From positions 968,784 through 1,032,783 of the forward strand of contig NZ_SNXZ01000003.1 of assembly GCF_004362825.1 (NCBI RefSeq): DNA of 64,000 nt, read 5' to 3'. The position numbers were made by a program, and so were the translations under genes. This document shows positions 52,443 through 60,783 of this stretch, piece by piece. The notes below the pieces were generated by a model. It did not search any database and was not told where the DNA came from. It saw only the letters and a list, made by a program, of their open reading frames with translations. The stretch is from Labedaea rhizosphaerae (GTDB lineage Bacteria; Actinomycetota; Actinomycetes; Mycobacteriales; Pseudonocardiaceae). The stretch's first letter is position 1. Every line of letters starts with the position of its first letter.

Positions 52443-52756
52443 CGCGGTCCCCTTCCTCCGTGTCGGATTTCGCGCGCGGGAGGTCCCAGCGCGGCGACCG
52501 GCTCTTACTACGCCATGTTGGGGGTCGTGGGGAACCTCCACTTGGCGGTATGTTCTCGTAGTTGGTGAGGCGTAAACAAGTACCTTTGCCCGACTGTCGC
52601 ACGGGGACTGACAGCGGTGCGCGAGGAGACCCTCGGCCATCAGGCATGGCTCCAGGCAGCGAAAACCCGCCTCGAAGCTCCACAAAGGACTGTCGCGGAA
52701 ACGTGATCTCGGCGATCAGTCGCGGCCCGCGGCCGTCACCAGGCCGGCGAAGACCC
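52443..52756. other. 314-base gap between GGPP synthase and IPP isomerase genes
   Basis: No gene is supported here. The reading frames present are shadows. There is an AT-richer patch at about 52555-52585 (TTGTTTACG on the minus strand) that may belong to the GGPP synthase promoter, but no convincing -35/-10 pair was identified. No repeats were seen. Confidence 0.5.
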
Positions 52757-53347
52757 TCATCCCGTGAGGACTCGGGCGGCCGGGGGCAGCGCGTCGACGT
52801 CCCCGGCGGCCCAGCGCACCGGGTCCGGCCCCAGCGCCGCCAGCTCCTCGACCTGCAACCGGCACCACGGCGACACCGGCCGGGTGCCGTCGAGGACCTC
52901 GCGGGTGAACTCGGGCCACGCAACCCACTCGACGTCGTCGACCTCGGCCGGGTTCGCCACCGGCTCGGCCGACGTCACCGCCCGGAACACCGGGCACAGT
53001 TCGTTCTCCACGACGCCGTCGGGCATGACGGCGCGGTACCGGAACGCGGGCAACACCAACGTGAGGTCGTCCACGACCAGGCCCACCTCGTCGGCCAGCC
53101 TGCGGGTGACGGCGTCCGCGACCGGCTCGCCGGGCGACGGGTGACCGCAGCAACTGTTGGTCCAGACCCCTGGCCAGGTCTTCTTGCCCAGGGCGCGCCT
53201 GCTGAGCAGGAACCGGCCGTCGGGGTCGAACACGTAGCACGAGAACGCCAGGTGCAACGGCGTCGTGGTGGTGTGCACGGTCGCCTTGGGGGCGTGCCCC
53301 AGCGTGTTGCCGTGCTCGTCGAGGAGGACCACAAGTTCATCTGTCAT
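52757..53347 (-). CDS. idi: isopentenyl-diphosphate delta-isomerase, type I
   Basis: A 196-residue Nudix-fold isomerase that converts IPP to DMAPP. Catalytic Cys67 in TNSCCGHPSPGE and Glu116 in VVENELCPVF are at the same positions as in the E. coli enzyme. The metal-binding His/Glu residues of HTTTTPLHLAFSCYV and the Nudix box region are present. It adjoins the diterpenoid genes on the same strand and would balance precursor supply. ATG 53347 is used; ATG 53362 is in frame, and neither has a strong Shine-Dalgarno. Confidence 0.9.
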   Translation of the reverse strand: MTDELVVLLDEHGNTLGHAPKATVHTTTTPLHLAFSCYVFDPDGRFLLSRRALGKKTWPGVWTNSCCGHPSPGEPVADAVTRRLADEVGLVVDDLTLVLPAFRYRAVMPDGVVENELCPVFRAVTSAEPVANPAEVDDVEWVAWPEFTREVLDGTRPVSPWCRLQVEELAALGPDPVRWAAGDVDALPPAARVLTG

Positions 53348-53512
53348 GACGGGCGTCACCATGCCATCGTGGCAGCGGCGCGATCAACCCCGGCCCGAGG
53401 GCAATTCGCCGACCCAGGCAACCTTTTCGCCCGCTCGTGCGTACGCCGCTGACCAGCAAAGGTTGTCACTCGAACAGGTCAACTTTGCCGCGCACGAGGG
53501 CGTATTTCCCCC

Positions 53513-54478
53513 GTGTCGAACAAACGAGCTCTACCTGTCGCCGTGCTGTTGAGCGGCATCCTCGCCGGAGCCGGCTGGATGGCGGTCGACACGATGGCGA
53601 ACCGGGGGAACGCGACCGTGGCCGTGGCGCACCAACTGCCCACCGAGACCGCGACGACCACCACCACCACGGTGGCGACGCACACCTCGTCGAAGCCGAA
53701 GCCCAAGCCGACGACCTCGGCCACCAAGACGAAGCCGAGCACGGCGCGGACGCCGACCAAGACCGCGAAGTCCGGCGCGCAGTTCTCCCCGGCCGCGGTG
53801 AGCCGGGCGGTGCAGTCGGTGGAACCCCAGGCCGTCACGGGCGCGGTGGTGGTCGACCGCCAGAGCGGCAAGACGCTGCTGTCGGTCAACTCCAGCCACC
53901 GGTTCCACTCGGCGTCGCTGGTGAAGCTGCTGATCGCGATCGACACGCTGCACTCCGGCGCCGGCGCGCAGGAACGCAAGGACCTCGCGTACATGATCAA
54001 GATGTCCGACGACGGCACGGCCAGCCAGTACTGGGTGCGCCAGGGTGGGGCTTCGCTGGTCAGCCGCGAGGCGTCACGGCTCGGCCTGCACGACACGGCG
54101 CCGCCGACGCCGGCGGGCCAGTGGGGCAACACGTGGGTCTCGCCCCGCGACATGGTGGCGATCTACCAGTACATCCTCGGCATGCCCGCCGCCGACCGCG
54201 ACCTGATCGTGAACGCGATGGCCGCCGCCCCCGAGCACGCCTCGGACGGCTTCGACCAGTGGTTCGGCATCCCGTCCGGGCAGCGGGCGGACTGGGCGAT
54301 CAAGCAGGGCTGGGGCTCGAGCTCGGACAGCATTTGCTTGCACAGCACCGGTTTGGTGAACACGCACTGGCGCTACATCGTCGTGGTGATGACCCAGCAC
54401 CCGCTGGGCACGAGCCTGTCCACCGGCACGAGGGCGACGACCGCGGGCGTGCGGGCGGTGGCACCGCTGATCAACTAG
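53513..54478 (+). CDS. exported serine hydrolase, class A beta-lactamase-like
   Basis: A 321-residue exported protein. Signal/anchor about 5-25, then a Thr/Lys/Pro-rich stalk (about 44-90), then a penicillin-binding/beta-lactamase fold. The Ser-x-x-Lys motif is HSASLVKLLIAI (Ser about 134), and MSDDG occupies the SDN position. GQRADWAIKQGW near the C-terminus takes the place of the KTG strand. Probably an envelope serine hydrolase or inactive relative rather than a true beta-lactamase, since KTG is degenerate. The GTG start has no clear Shine-Dalgarno. Confidence 0.8.
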   Translation: MSNKRALPVAVLLSGILAGAGWMAVDTMANRGNATVAVAHQLPTETATTTTTTVATHTSSKPKPKPTTSATKTKPSTARTPTKTAKSGAQFSPAAVSRAVQSVEPQAVTGAVVVDRQSGKTLLSVNSSHRFHSASLVKLLIAIDTLHSGAGAQERKDLAYMIKMSDDGTASQYWVRQGGASLVSREASRLGLHDTAPPTPAGQWGNTWVSPRDMVAIYQYILGMPAADRDLIVNAMAAAPEHASDGFDQWFGIPSGQRADWAIKQGWGSSSDSICLHSTGLVNTHWRYIVVVMTQHPLGTSLSTGTRATTAGVRAVAPLIN

Positions 54479-55034
54479 TTCGCAGCGACGCCGCCCAGTC
54501 GGCCAGGTTGGTGATCTCCGCCTGGCGCGCGAACACCTTCTCGACCAGCACGCGGTGCACCTCGGGGTCCGCGTCGAGGCAGCCGTCGGCGGGCACGACG
54601 AGACCGAAGTCCAGGTCCGCGGCCTGGCGCAGCGTGGAGAGCACCACGCCGCTGGTCGCGATGCCGGTCAGCACGAGCGTGTCGATCCCCTTGGCCCGCA
54701 ACACGACGTCGAGGTCGCTGCCGGCGAACGCGCTGACCCGCCGCTTGGTCACCACGACCTCGTCCAGGCGGGGCGCGACGGCCTCGTGCACCTGGAAGGC
54801 ATCGGCCGTGGCGGGGTTCGCGCCACCGGAGGTGAGCGCGCCGAACATCCGGTTCCGCGACGACACTTCGGGAAAGCCCGGGCGGAAGCCGACGACCACG
54901 TAGATCACCGGCACGCCCGCGGCCCGCGCCGCGTCGATCGCCTTGGCCAGGCGCGGCAGGTACTCGGTGTCCGACGCGATGCGGCTCACGACGGAGTTCT
55001 GCACGTCCATCACCAGCAGGGCCTGGTTCGCCAT
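54471..55034 (-). CDS. isochorismatase-like hydrolase lacking the catalytic Cys
   Basis: A 187-residue member of the isochorismatase superfamily. MDVQN (Asp10) and Lys97 in VVTKRRVSAFAGSDLD are present. The position usually held by Cys (G-x-x-T-x-x-C-V) reads GIATSGVVLST, with Val130 in place of Cys. Cysteine hydrolase activity as in nicotinamidases is therefore unlikely; isochorismatase-type members can also lack it. It is the last gene of a VOC-MarR-MFS-hydrolase unit, 4 bases after the transporter stop, and it overlaps the convergent serine hydrolase gene by 8 bases. Confidence 0.82.
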   Translation of the reverse strand: MANQALLVMDVQNSVVSRIASDTEYLPRLAKAIDAARAAGVPVIYVVVGFRPGFPEVSSRNRMFGALTSGGANPATADAFQVHEAVAPRLDEVVVTKRRVSAFAGSDLDVVLRAKGIDTLVLTGIATSGVVLSTLRQAADLDFGLVVPADGCLDADPEVHRVLVEKVFARQAEITNLADWAASLRTS

Positions 55035-55038
55035 TGCT

Positions 55039-56733
55039 TCACTGTCCTTTCGAGGGCGTGCGGCCGCGGGCCAGCGACGCCAGCGCGGCGATCACGGCCA
55101 TGACCGCGGCCGCGGTGAACACGGTGACCAGGCCGTGGTGGAACGGCCCGGACACCAACTGGGGGAAGAACTCGTTGCCGGTCAAGGTGGCGGCGTGCTC
55201 GGGTGGGATCGCGTCCAGCGCGTGGCTCGGGCCGAGCAGGTGCCCGATCGGGTTGTTGCCCAGGAACGTGGCGAACAGCGTGCTCACCGGGGGCAGCGAG
55301 GCGACGTCGTGTGCGGTGGAGGCCGGAATCCCTTGCGCCTGCAGGCCGTTCGACAGCGTGTCCGGCAGCGACGCGGCCAGCCCGGCGATCATCAGCGAGA
55401 AGAACACGCCGATCGAGAGCGCCGTCCCGGAGTTCTGGAACGTGGACCGCATGCCCGAGGCGACCCCGCGTTGCCCCGGCGGAACACTGCTCATGATCGC
55501 CGAAGTGTTGGGCGCCGAGAACATGCCTTGCCCGATGCCGCTGAGGAACAGCAACGCGGCGAACTCGGGGTAGGCGAAGTTCACCGGTACCAACAACAAT
55601 CCGACGAACGCGACGGCCACCAAGGCGAGACCTGTCGTGGCGAGCGGACGTGCGCCGAACCGGTCCGACAGCGTGCCGGAAAGCGGGCCCGCCACAAGGA
55701 ATCCGACGGTGAGCGGCAACATGTAGATGCCCGCCCACAGCGGCGTTTCCTCGTAGTCGAAGCCGTGCAAGGGAAGCCAGATGCCTTGCAGCCAGATGAT
55801 CAGCATGAACTGCATGCCGCCGCGCGCGATCGCGGTGAGCAGCGCGGCGAGGTTGCCCGCGGCGAACGCCCGGATGCGGAAGAGCCCCAGCCGGAACATC
55901 GGTTCCTTGATGATGGTCTGTGAGATGCAGAACACCACGAGCAGGCCGACCCCGGTGCCGAGCCCGGCGAGCACCCACGGGTTGGTCCAGCCGGTCGGGT
56001 GACCGCCGTGCGGCTGGATGCCGTAGGTGATCGCGGCGAGCAGGGTGCCGCTGCCTGCGGTGAACGTCAGGTTGCCGATCCAGTCGATCTTCGCGGGGGT
56101 CCGGGCGCCGAGTTCGTGCAGGCTCCGGTAGGACCAGATCGTGCCGACGACGCCGATGGGCACGCTGACCCAGAACACCGCGCGCCAGTCCCAGGTGGCG
56201 AGCAGACCACCGGCGAGCAGGCCGAGGAACTGCCCGGCGAGCGCGGTGATCTGGTTGATGCCCAAGGCCATCCCACGCTGCCGGGACGGGAACGCGTCGG
56301 TGAGGATCGCCGCGGAGTTCGCTGTGAGCATCGAGCCGCCGACGGCCTGGACCACCCGCCAGCCGATCAGCCACAACGCGCCGTGGCCGCCGGTGAACGG
56401 ATCCAGGGACAACGCGATGGAGGCGAACGCGAAGACCGCGAAGCCCATGTTGTACATCCGGACCCGGCCGAACATGTCGCCGAGGCGGCCCAGCGCGACC
56501 ACCAGCACCGCGGACACCAGCAGGTAGCCCAGGATCATCCAGAGCAGGTAGCCGATGTTGCCGGGCGCGAGCGGGTCGAGGCCGATGCCGCGGAAGATCG
56601 CGGGCAGCGAGATGATCACGATCGAGCCGTCGACGGTGGCGATGAAGACGCCGAGCGTGGTGTTGGACAGGGCGATCCACTTGTACCTCTCGCCCTGCGC
56701 GGATGCGGCCGGCGCGCGTTCGTCGATCGTCAC
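55039..56733 (-). CDS. DHA2-type MFS drug efflux transporter
   Basis: A 564-residue 14-helix drug:proton antiporter. VDGSIVIISLPAIFRGIG is the DHA2 first-helix motif, VALGRLGDMFGRVRMYNMGF is motif A, and LTDAFPSRQRGMALGINQITALAGQFLGLLAGGLLATWDWRAVFW covers motifs B/C. It exports an unknown toxic compound. The start overlaps the stop of a MarR regulator (GTGA), so it is almost certainly the regulated target. A short loop with PSRQRG faces the cytosol. Confidence 0.9.
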   Translation of the reverse strand: MTIDERAPAASAQGERYKWIALSNTTLGVFIATVDGSIVIISLPAIFRGIGLDPLAPGNIGYLLWMILGYLLVSAVLVVALGRLGDMFGRVRMYNMGFAVFAFASIALSLDPFTGGHGALWLIGWRVVQAVGGSMLTANSAAILTDAFPSRQRGMALGINQITALAGQFLGLLAGGLLATWDWRAVFWVSVPIGVVGTIWSYRSLHELGARTPAKIDWIGNLTFTAGSGTLLAAITYGIQPHGGHPTGWTNPWVLAGLGTGVGLLVVFCISQTIIKEPMFRLGLFRIRAFAAGNLAALLTAIARGGMQFMLIIWLQGIWLPLHGFDYEETPLWAGIYMLPLTVGFLVAGPLSGTLSDRFGARPLATTGLALVAVAFVGLLLVPVNFAYPEFAALLFLSGIGQGMFSAPNTSAIMSSVPPGQRGVASGMRSTFQNSGTALSIGVFFSLMIAGLAASLPDTLSNGLQAQGIPASTAHDVASLPPVSTLFATFLGNNPIGHLLGPSHALDAIPPEHAATLTGNEFFPQLVSGPFHHGLVTVFTAAAVMAVIAALASLARGRTPSKGQ

Positions 56734-57176
56734 AGCGCGTCCGCGAGGCGCTCGAGCAACGGCACCATGGCCGCGAACTTGCGCTGCTCGGCCTGGGTGA
56801 AACCGGCGAGCACCGCGGCGACGTGGCGCACGCTCTCGTCGCGGCGGCTGGTGAGCACCTTGGTGCCTGCGGCGGTCAGGCTCATCAGCACCTTGCGCCC
56901 GTCCTGCGCGTCCGGGCGCCGGCGCACGAGTCCCTTCTCGGTGAGCGCGGCCAGCGTCGAGGCCATGGCCTGCGGGCGGACCCGTTCCTGGTCGGCGAGC
57001 ACGCCCGGCGTCGTCGCACCCTCGCGGTCGAGCCTGGACAGCACCGACACTTCGGACATTGTCAGGTCGCCGACCGCGTGCCGTTGCCGCAGCGCACGCG
57101 CGATGCGACCGATGGCGAGCTTCAGGTCAGCGGCGGTCTTGCTCGGATCCGTTGATACAGCCGGAGTGTCACCCAC
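56730..57176 (-). CDS. MarR family transcriptional regulator
   Basis: A 148-residue winged-helix repressor. LTMSEVSVLSRLDREGATTPGVLADQERVRPQAMASTLAALTEKGLVRRRPDAQDGRKVLMSLTAAG holds the recognition helix and the D-x-R wing. It precedes and overlaps the MFS transporter gene, the usual self-controlled efflux layout. GTG start at 57176. An AT-rich segment just upstream on this strand includes TATTGT eight bases before the start, perhaps a -10. Confidence 0.88.
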   Translation of the reverse strand: MGDTPAVSTDPSKTAADLKLAIGRIARALRQRHAVGDLTMSEVSVLSRLDREGATTPGVLADQERVRPQAMASTLAALTEKGLVRRRPDAQDGRKVLMSLTAAGTKVLTSRRDESVRHVAAVLAGFTQAEQRKFAAMVPLLERLADAL

Positions 57177-57852
57177 AGATAGTTACAATAGGCTTATCAG
57201 TCTGGGTGAGCAAACCTGAGCCGCTGCGCGCGGTCGAGACCAGCACGAACGCCACGCCCTGGTTGTCCGCGACGGTCGCGACGCGGCCGAAGTCGGAGTC
57301 CTCGGGAGCCGTCTTGACCCGCCCGCCGAGGGCGAGCACGGTCTCGGTCGCGTCGTCGGTGTCGGCGACGGAGAAGTAGGTGACCCACTCGGCCCGCCCG
57401 CGCGCGGCACGGCCGAGCCCGCCGATGGCCAGCCCACCGGGTGCCTGGAAGGTCACGTACCCCGCCGGTCCCGCGTGCTGGCACAGGTAGCCGAACGCCT
57501 CCTGGTAGAAGGTCCGGGCCTGCTCCGGTTCGCGCCCGCGGTGCTCGACCCACACCGGCGCGCCGGGCTCGTAGGCCTCCTCGTCCGGGCCGGCCAGCCC
57601 GAACACCGCGCCGAACGGGTCGGTGACCAGCCCGTCCGCGCCGAGCCGCCCACCCGCTCGCAGGACCCGTTGCCGTGCGTCCGCCACGTCGTCGACCGGC
57701 AGGGACGGCACCCACCCGCGGTGGCGCCCCGGCCGGATCCCGGCCACGGCCCGCTCCCCCAGGTGGCAAACCCCCCGCTCGACCCGCCAGCCGAACAACG
57801 CCGGGTAGAACGCGGCCGCCGCGCCCGGGTCACCGGCGATGTCCACCCACAT
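57169..57852 (-). CDS. two-module VOC family protein
   Basis: A 227-residue protein with two VOC modules. The first is about 1-100 (MWVDIAGDPGAAAAFYPALFGWRVERG). The second is about 105-225 (VWVEHRGREPEQARTFYQEAFGYLCQHAG, then GRVATVADNQGVAFVLVSTA). It resembles actinomycete glyoxalase-like hydrolases. GGGAGG lies six bases before the ATG at 57852, which is preferred over ATG 57888. Its stop overlaps the MarR start by 8 bases, so it belongs to the MarR/efflux operon. Its substrate may be what the pump exports. Confidence 0.85.
   Translation of the reverse strand: MWVDIAGDPGAAAAFYPALFGWRVERGVCHLGERAVAGIRPGRHRGWVPSLPVDDVADARQRVLRAGGRLGADGLVTDPFGAVFGLAGPDEEAYEPGAPVWVEHRGREPEQARTFYQEAFGYLCQHAGPAGYVTFQAPGGLAIGGLGRAARGRAEWVTYFSVADTDDATETVLALGGRVKTAPEDSDFGRVATVADNQGVAFVLVSTARSGSGLLTQTDKPIVTICG
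57177..57200. promoter_or_regulatory. AT-rich MarR promoter/operator candidate inside the VOC gene end
   Basis: AGATAGTTACAATAGGCTTA and its context is an AT-rich island in GC-rich coding sequence, with GATA/TATC ends. It lies directly before the MarR start and within the last codons of the VOC gene. A TATTGT -10 reads toward marR. Position and composition suggest an internal promoter with an operator. Confidence 0.4.
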
Positions 57853-58010
57853 CTGGTGCCTCCCTAGGTCCCGTGACGTGTTCACCATGGCTCGAAACCT
57901 GCCGCTACCGCTCGCAAACGCGCAGCGACGTGCCCGGTCATGCTCGCGAGCCGGGGTAAGTTCGGGCAGCAAACCGCTGGGCCGGAAACACCTGTTGCGC
58001 GCGCGTCGTG

Positions 58011-58048
58011 GCGACCCGGCTGGCGCTCGGTGACCGGAGCCGGGTCGC
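58011..58048. terminator. 11-bp stem hairpin downstream of the DUF488 gene
   Basis: GCGACCCGGCT (58011-58021) and AGCCGGGTCGC (58038-58048) form a perfect 11-base inverted repeat over 16 bases. A second hairpin, CAGTCC-TAATT-GGACTG (58080-58096), lies between it and the DUF488 stop. The pair probably ends minus-strand transcription before the VOC/MarR operon. Confidence 0.5.
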
Positions 58049-58104
58049 GGGCGTCGCGGGCACGGTCACCCGGCTCGATCAGTCCTAATTGGACTGCGAA
58101 GGTT

Positions 58105-58446
58105 CTACTCGGCCAGCAAGTCCCGCAGCACGGTAGCGTGGCTGAGGTCCAGGTCCTTGGTCGCGGTCAGCAGGGTGAGCGGGCCGGTCACCGAACGCAG
58201 CTCGGCGAGGGCCGCGGCGGCGTCGCCGCCGGACAGCTCTTCCCGGTACCGCGAGGTGAACTCGTCGAAGCGGTCCGGGTCGTGCGCGTACCACTTCCGC
58301 AGCTGCGTCGACGGCGCCACGTCCTTGAGCCACTCGTCCAGCTCGAGCGCGTCCTTGCGCACGCCACGCGGCCACACCCGGTCGACCAGCACCCGCCGGC
58401 CGTCCGCGGACGCCGGCGGGTCGTACACACGTCGGATGCTCACCAC
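58105..58446 (-). CDS. DUF488 family protein
   Basis: A 113-residue DUF488 (MarR-adjacent, YeaO-like) protein. IRRVYDPPASADGRRVLVDRVWPRGVRKDALELDEWLKDVAPSTQLRKWYAHDPDRFDEF is the signature region, including R-V-W-P-R-G. The function of the family is not established. Tandem GTG starts; the first lies six bases after TAAGGT on this strand, so it is probably leaderless. Its -10 overlaps the end of the sigma factor gene. Confidence 0.85.
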   Translation of the reverse strand: MVSIRRVYDPPASADGRRVLVDRVWPRGVRKDALELDEWLKDVAPSTQLRKWYAHDPDRFDEFTSRYREELSGGDAAAALAELRSVTGPLTLLTATKDLDLSHATVLRDLLAE

Positions 58447-58455
58447 CCACCGACC

Positions 58456-59343
58456 TTAACCCCGGGTCAGCGGGATCTCCGCGGCGATGTGCGCCAGCTT
58501 CTCCGGGTTGCGCACGTAGTAGAGCCCGGCGACCCGGCCCGCCACCACGTGGACGGCCATCACGCCGTCGATCTCGTCGTCCAGGCGCAGGAACAGCGCC
58601 GGGTTGCCGTTGACCACGGTCGGCTCGACGGTGATCGTCTCCTTGGTCTTGCCGGTACCGCCGAGGATGAAGCGGACGATCTTGTCCGCGCCGACGATCG
58701 GGTGCTGCGCCGCCTGCTTGATGCCGCCACCGTCGGCCAGCAGCACCGTGTCCGGCGCGAGCACGTCCAGCAAACCCTGCAGGTCACGGGTTTCCAGCGC
58801 ACGCCGGAACGACTCCACCACGGCCCGGCTCTCGCTGGCCGACACGACCTCGCGCGGACGGCGCGCCTCCACGTGCTGGCGCGCCCGGTGCGCGATCTGG
58901 CGCACCGCGGCCTGGCTCTTGTCCACGGCCGCGGCGATCTCCTCGTAGTCCAGGGCGAAGACCTCACGCAGCACGAACACGGCCCGCTCGGTCGGCGAGA
59001 GCGTCTCCAGCACCAGCATCAACGCGATCGACACGCTCTCGGCCAGTTCGACGTCGTCGGCCACATCCGGGGCGGTGAGCAGCGGCTCCGGCAGCCACGG
59101 CCCGACGTAGGACTCCTTGCGGCGCTTCATCGTGCGCAGCCGGTTGAGCGCCTGCCGGGTGGTGACGCGGACCAGGTAGGCGCGCTGGTCGCGGACCTGG
59201 TCCAGGTCCACCCCGACCCAGCGCAGCCACGTCTCCTGCAGCACGTCCTCGGCGTCGGACGCCGAGCCCAGCATCTCGTAGGCGACGGTGAACAGCAGGT
59301 TGCGGTGGGCGACGAAGGCCTCGGTCGCCGGGTCGGTGGCCAT
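58456..59343 (-). CDS. sigJ: ECF41-type sigma factor with SnoaL-like C-terminus (SigJ-like)
   Basis: A 295-residue ECF sigma factor. Region 2 is about 10-75 (FVAHRNLLFTVAYEMLGSASDAEDVLQETWLRW). Region 4 is about 115-165 (LSPTERAVFVLREVFALDYEEIAAAVDKSQAAVRQIAHRARQHV). A C-terminal SnoaL/NTF2-like domain (about 175-295) controls activity in ECF41. DGGGIKQAAQHPIVGADKIVRFI is typical. The DoxX-type gene upstream overlaps its start (TGATG); ECF41 factors are commonly linked to carboxymuconolactone decarboxylase or oxidoreductase genes, so DoxX may be the partner here. Confidence 0.88.
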   Translation of the reverse strand: MATDPATEAFVAHRNLLFTVAYEMLGSASDAEDVLQETWLRWVGVDLDQVRDQRAYLVRVTTRQALNRLRTMKRRKESYVGPWLPEPLLTAPDVADDVELAESVSIALMLVLETLSPTERAVFVLREVFALDYEEIAAAVDKSQAAVRQIAHRARQHVEARRPREVVSASESRAVVESFRRALETRDLQGLLDVLAPDTVLLADGGGIKQAAQHPIVGADKIVRFILGGTGKTKETITVEPTVVNGNPALFLRLDDEIDGVMAVHVVAGRVAGLYYVRNPEKLAHIAAEIPLTRG

Positions 59344-59705
59344 CAGAACCGCCCCAGGGCGATGAACGCCGCGATCGCAAGGTAAGCCACGTTCAGGGCC
59401 ACGAACTTGGCCTCGCCGCGGCGGCCGTGGGTGATCATCGCGCCGATCATCAGCAACACCCAGCACGTCGCCGTGATCGGCACCAGGACCGGCGCGATGT
59501 CGACCAGGGCCGGCACGATCAGCCCGACCGCGGCCAGGAGTTCCAGCACGCCGAGCGACTTGACGAACCCCGCGCTCGCGTCGCCGGTCCATCCCCCGCC
59601 CGGGGTCGCGGCCAGCTTCGCCTTGGGCACGAACGTCTTGCTCACGCCGCCGGTCAACGCGACCGCGGCGAGCACGCCGGCGGCGATCCACAGTGCGGTG
59701 TTCAT
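59343..59705 (-). CDS. DoxX family membrane protein
   Basis: A 120-residue four-helix membrane protein. LAAVALTGGVSKTFVPKAKLA, GFVKSLGVLELLAAVGLIVPAL, LVPITATCWVLLMIGAMITH and FVALNVAYLAIAAFIALG are the helices. DoxX/DoxD relatives interact with redox enzymes in thiol or quinone metabolism. Its stop overlaps the start of the sigma factor gene, so the two are coupled and the sigma factor may respond to the same signal. AAGGAAG precedes the ATG. Confidence 0.82.
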   Translation of the reverse strand: MNTALWIAAGVLAAVALTGGVSKTFVPKAKLAATPGGGWTGDASAGFVKSLGVLELLAAVGLIVPALVDIAPVLVPITATCWVLLMIGAMITHGRRGEAKFVALNVAYLAIAAFIALGRF

Positions 59706-59775
59706 GGGCTTCCTTCCTTCAACAGGAGTTCGGCCCCAAGACACCGCCTGCCCGGTTCTTGTGACAGCACGTGAC

Positions 59776-60783
59776 TCAGGTCACCCGCGACCAGGCGGTC
59801 AGCGTGTCGGCGTCCCACGTGTTGATCACGCGGTCGACCGGCACCTCGCACTCGATCGCCCGCTCGCACCCGTAGCCCAGCCACGACAACTGGCCCGGCG
59901 CGTGCGCGTCGGTGTCGATCGAGAACTTGCAGCCCGTCTCGACGGCCAGGCGCAGCAGCCGCTTCGGCGGGTCGAGGCGTTCGGGCCGCGAGTTGATCTC
60001 CACGGCCACGTCGTGCTCGACGCACGCCGCGAACACCTGCTCCGCGTCGAACTCCGACTCCGGCCGTCCCCGGCCGACGACCAGCCGCCCCGTGCAGTGC
60101 CCGAGCACGTCGACCAGCGGGTTCCGGATCGCGGTAAGCATCCGCCGGGTCATGTCCTTGCCGGGCATGCGGAGTTTCGAGTGGACACTCGCGACCACGA
60201 TGTCCAGGCGCGCAAGGAGTTCCTCGTCCTGGTCGAGAGTTCCATCGAGGTTGATGTCCACCTCGATCCCGCTCAGGATCCGGAACGGGGCCAGCTTCGC
60301 GTTCAGCTCGTCGAGCACGTCCAGCTGCTTGCGCAGCCGTTCGGCGGTCAGGCCGCGGGCCACGGTCAGGCGCGGCGAGTGGTCGGTCAACGCCACCCAC
60401 TGGTGGCCCTCCTCGAGGGCCGCGACCGCCATCTCCTCGATCGGGCTGCCGCCGTCGGACCAGTCGGAGTGGGTGTGACAGTCGCCCTTCAGCGCGTCCC
60501 GCATGGCACCGCCGTCGGGGATCCTCGGGTGCGACTTCGCCAGGTAGTGCTCCAGGTACCCCGGCTCGCGCCCCTCGACGGCGTCGGTGATCACGCCCGC
60601 GGTCGCCTTGCCGATGCCGCTGAGCTGGGTCAGCGTCCCCTCGGTGGCGCGCTTGGTCACCTCGTCGGGTTCCAGCCCGTCGACCACGGCCGCGGCCTTG
60701 CGGAACGCCGCGACCCGATACGTGGGTTCGCCGTGGCGCTCCAGGTGGAACGCCACGGTGCGCAATGCCCGGGCCGGGTCCAT
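59776..60783 (-). CDS. PHP domain metal-dependent hydrolase
   Basis: A 335-residue protein with an N-terminal helical, helix-hairpin-helix-like DNA-polymerase-X-type segment (about 1-95; LSGIGKATAGVITDAVEG). A PHP domain follows (about 96-335). Metal ligands are seen in GDCHTHSDWSDG, ALTDHSPRL, GIEVDI, VVASVHSKLRMP, DVLGHCTGR and FSIDTDAHAPG. It resembles the C-terminal exonuclease/phosphoesterase half of bacterial PolX, without the polymerase. Its start overlaps the stop of the FAH-family gene. Confidence 0.86.
   Translation of the reverse strand: MDPARALRTVAFHLERHGEPTYRVAAFRKAAAVVDGLEPDEVTKRATEGTLTQLSGIGKATAGVITDAVEGREPGYLEHYLAKSHPRIPDGGAMRDALKGDCHTHSDWSDGGSPIEEMAVAALEEGHQWVALTDHSPRLTVARGLTAERLRKQLDVLDELNAKLAPFRILSGIEVDINLDGTLDQDEELLARLDIVVASVHSKLRMPGKDMTRRMLTAIRNPLVDVLGHCTGRLVVGRGRPESEFDAEQVFAACVEHDVAVEINSRPERLDPPKRLLRLAVETGCKFSIDTDAHAPGQLSWLGYGCERAIECEVPVDRVINTWDADTLTAWSRVT

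Noticed and set aside
53513-54478. Functional class A beta-lactamase
   Set aside because: The Ser-x-x-Lys is present, but the KTG strand is replaced and the Lys/Thr stalk is atypical.
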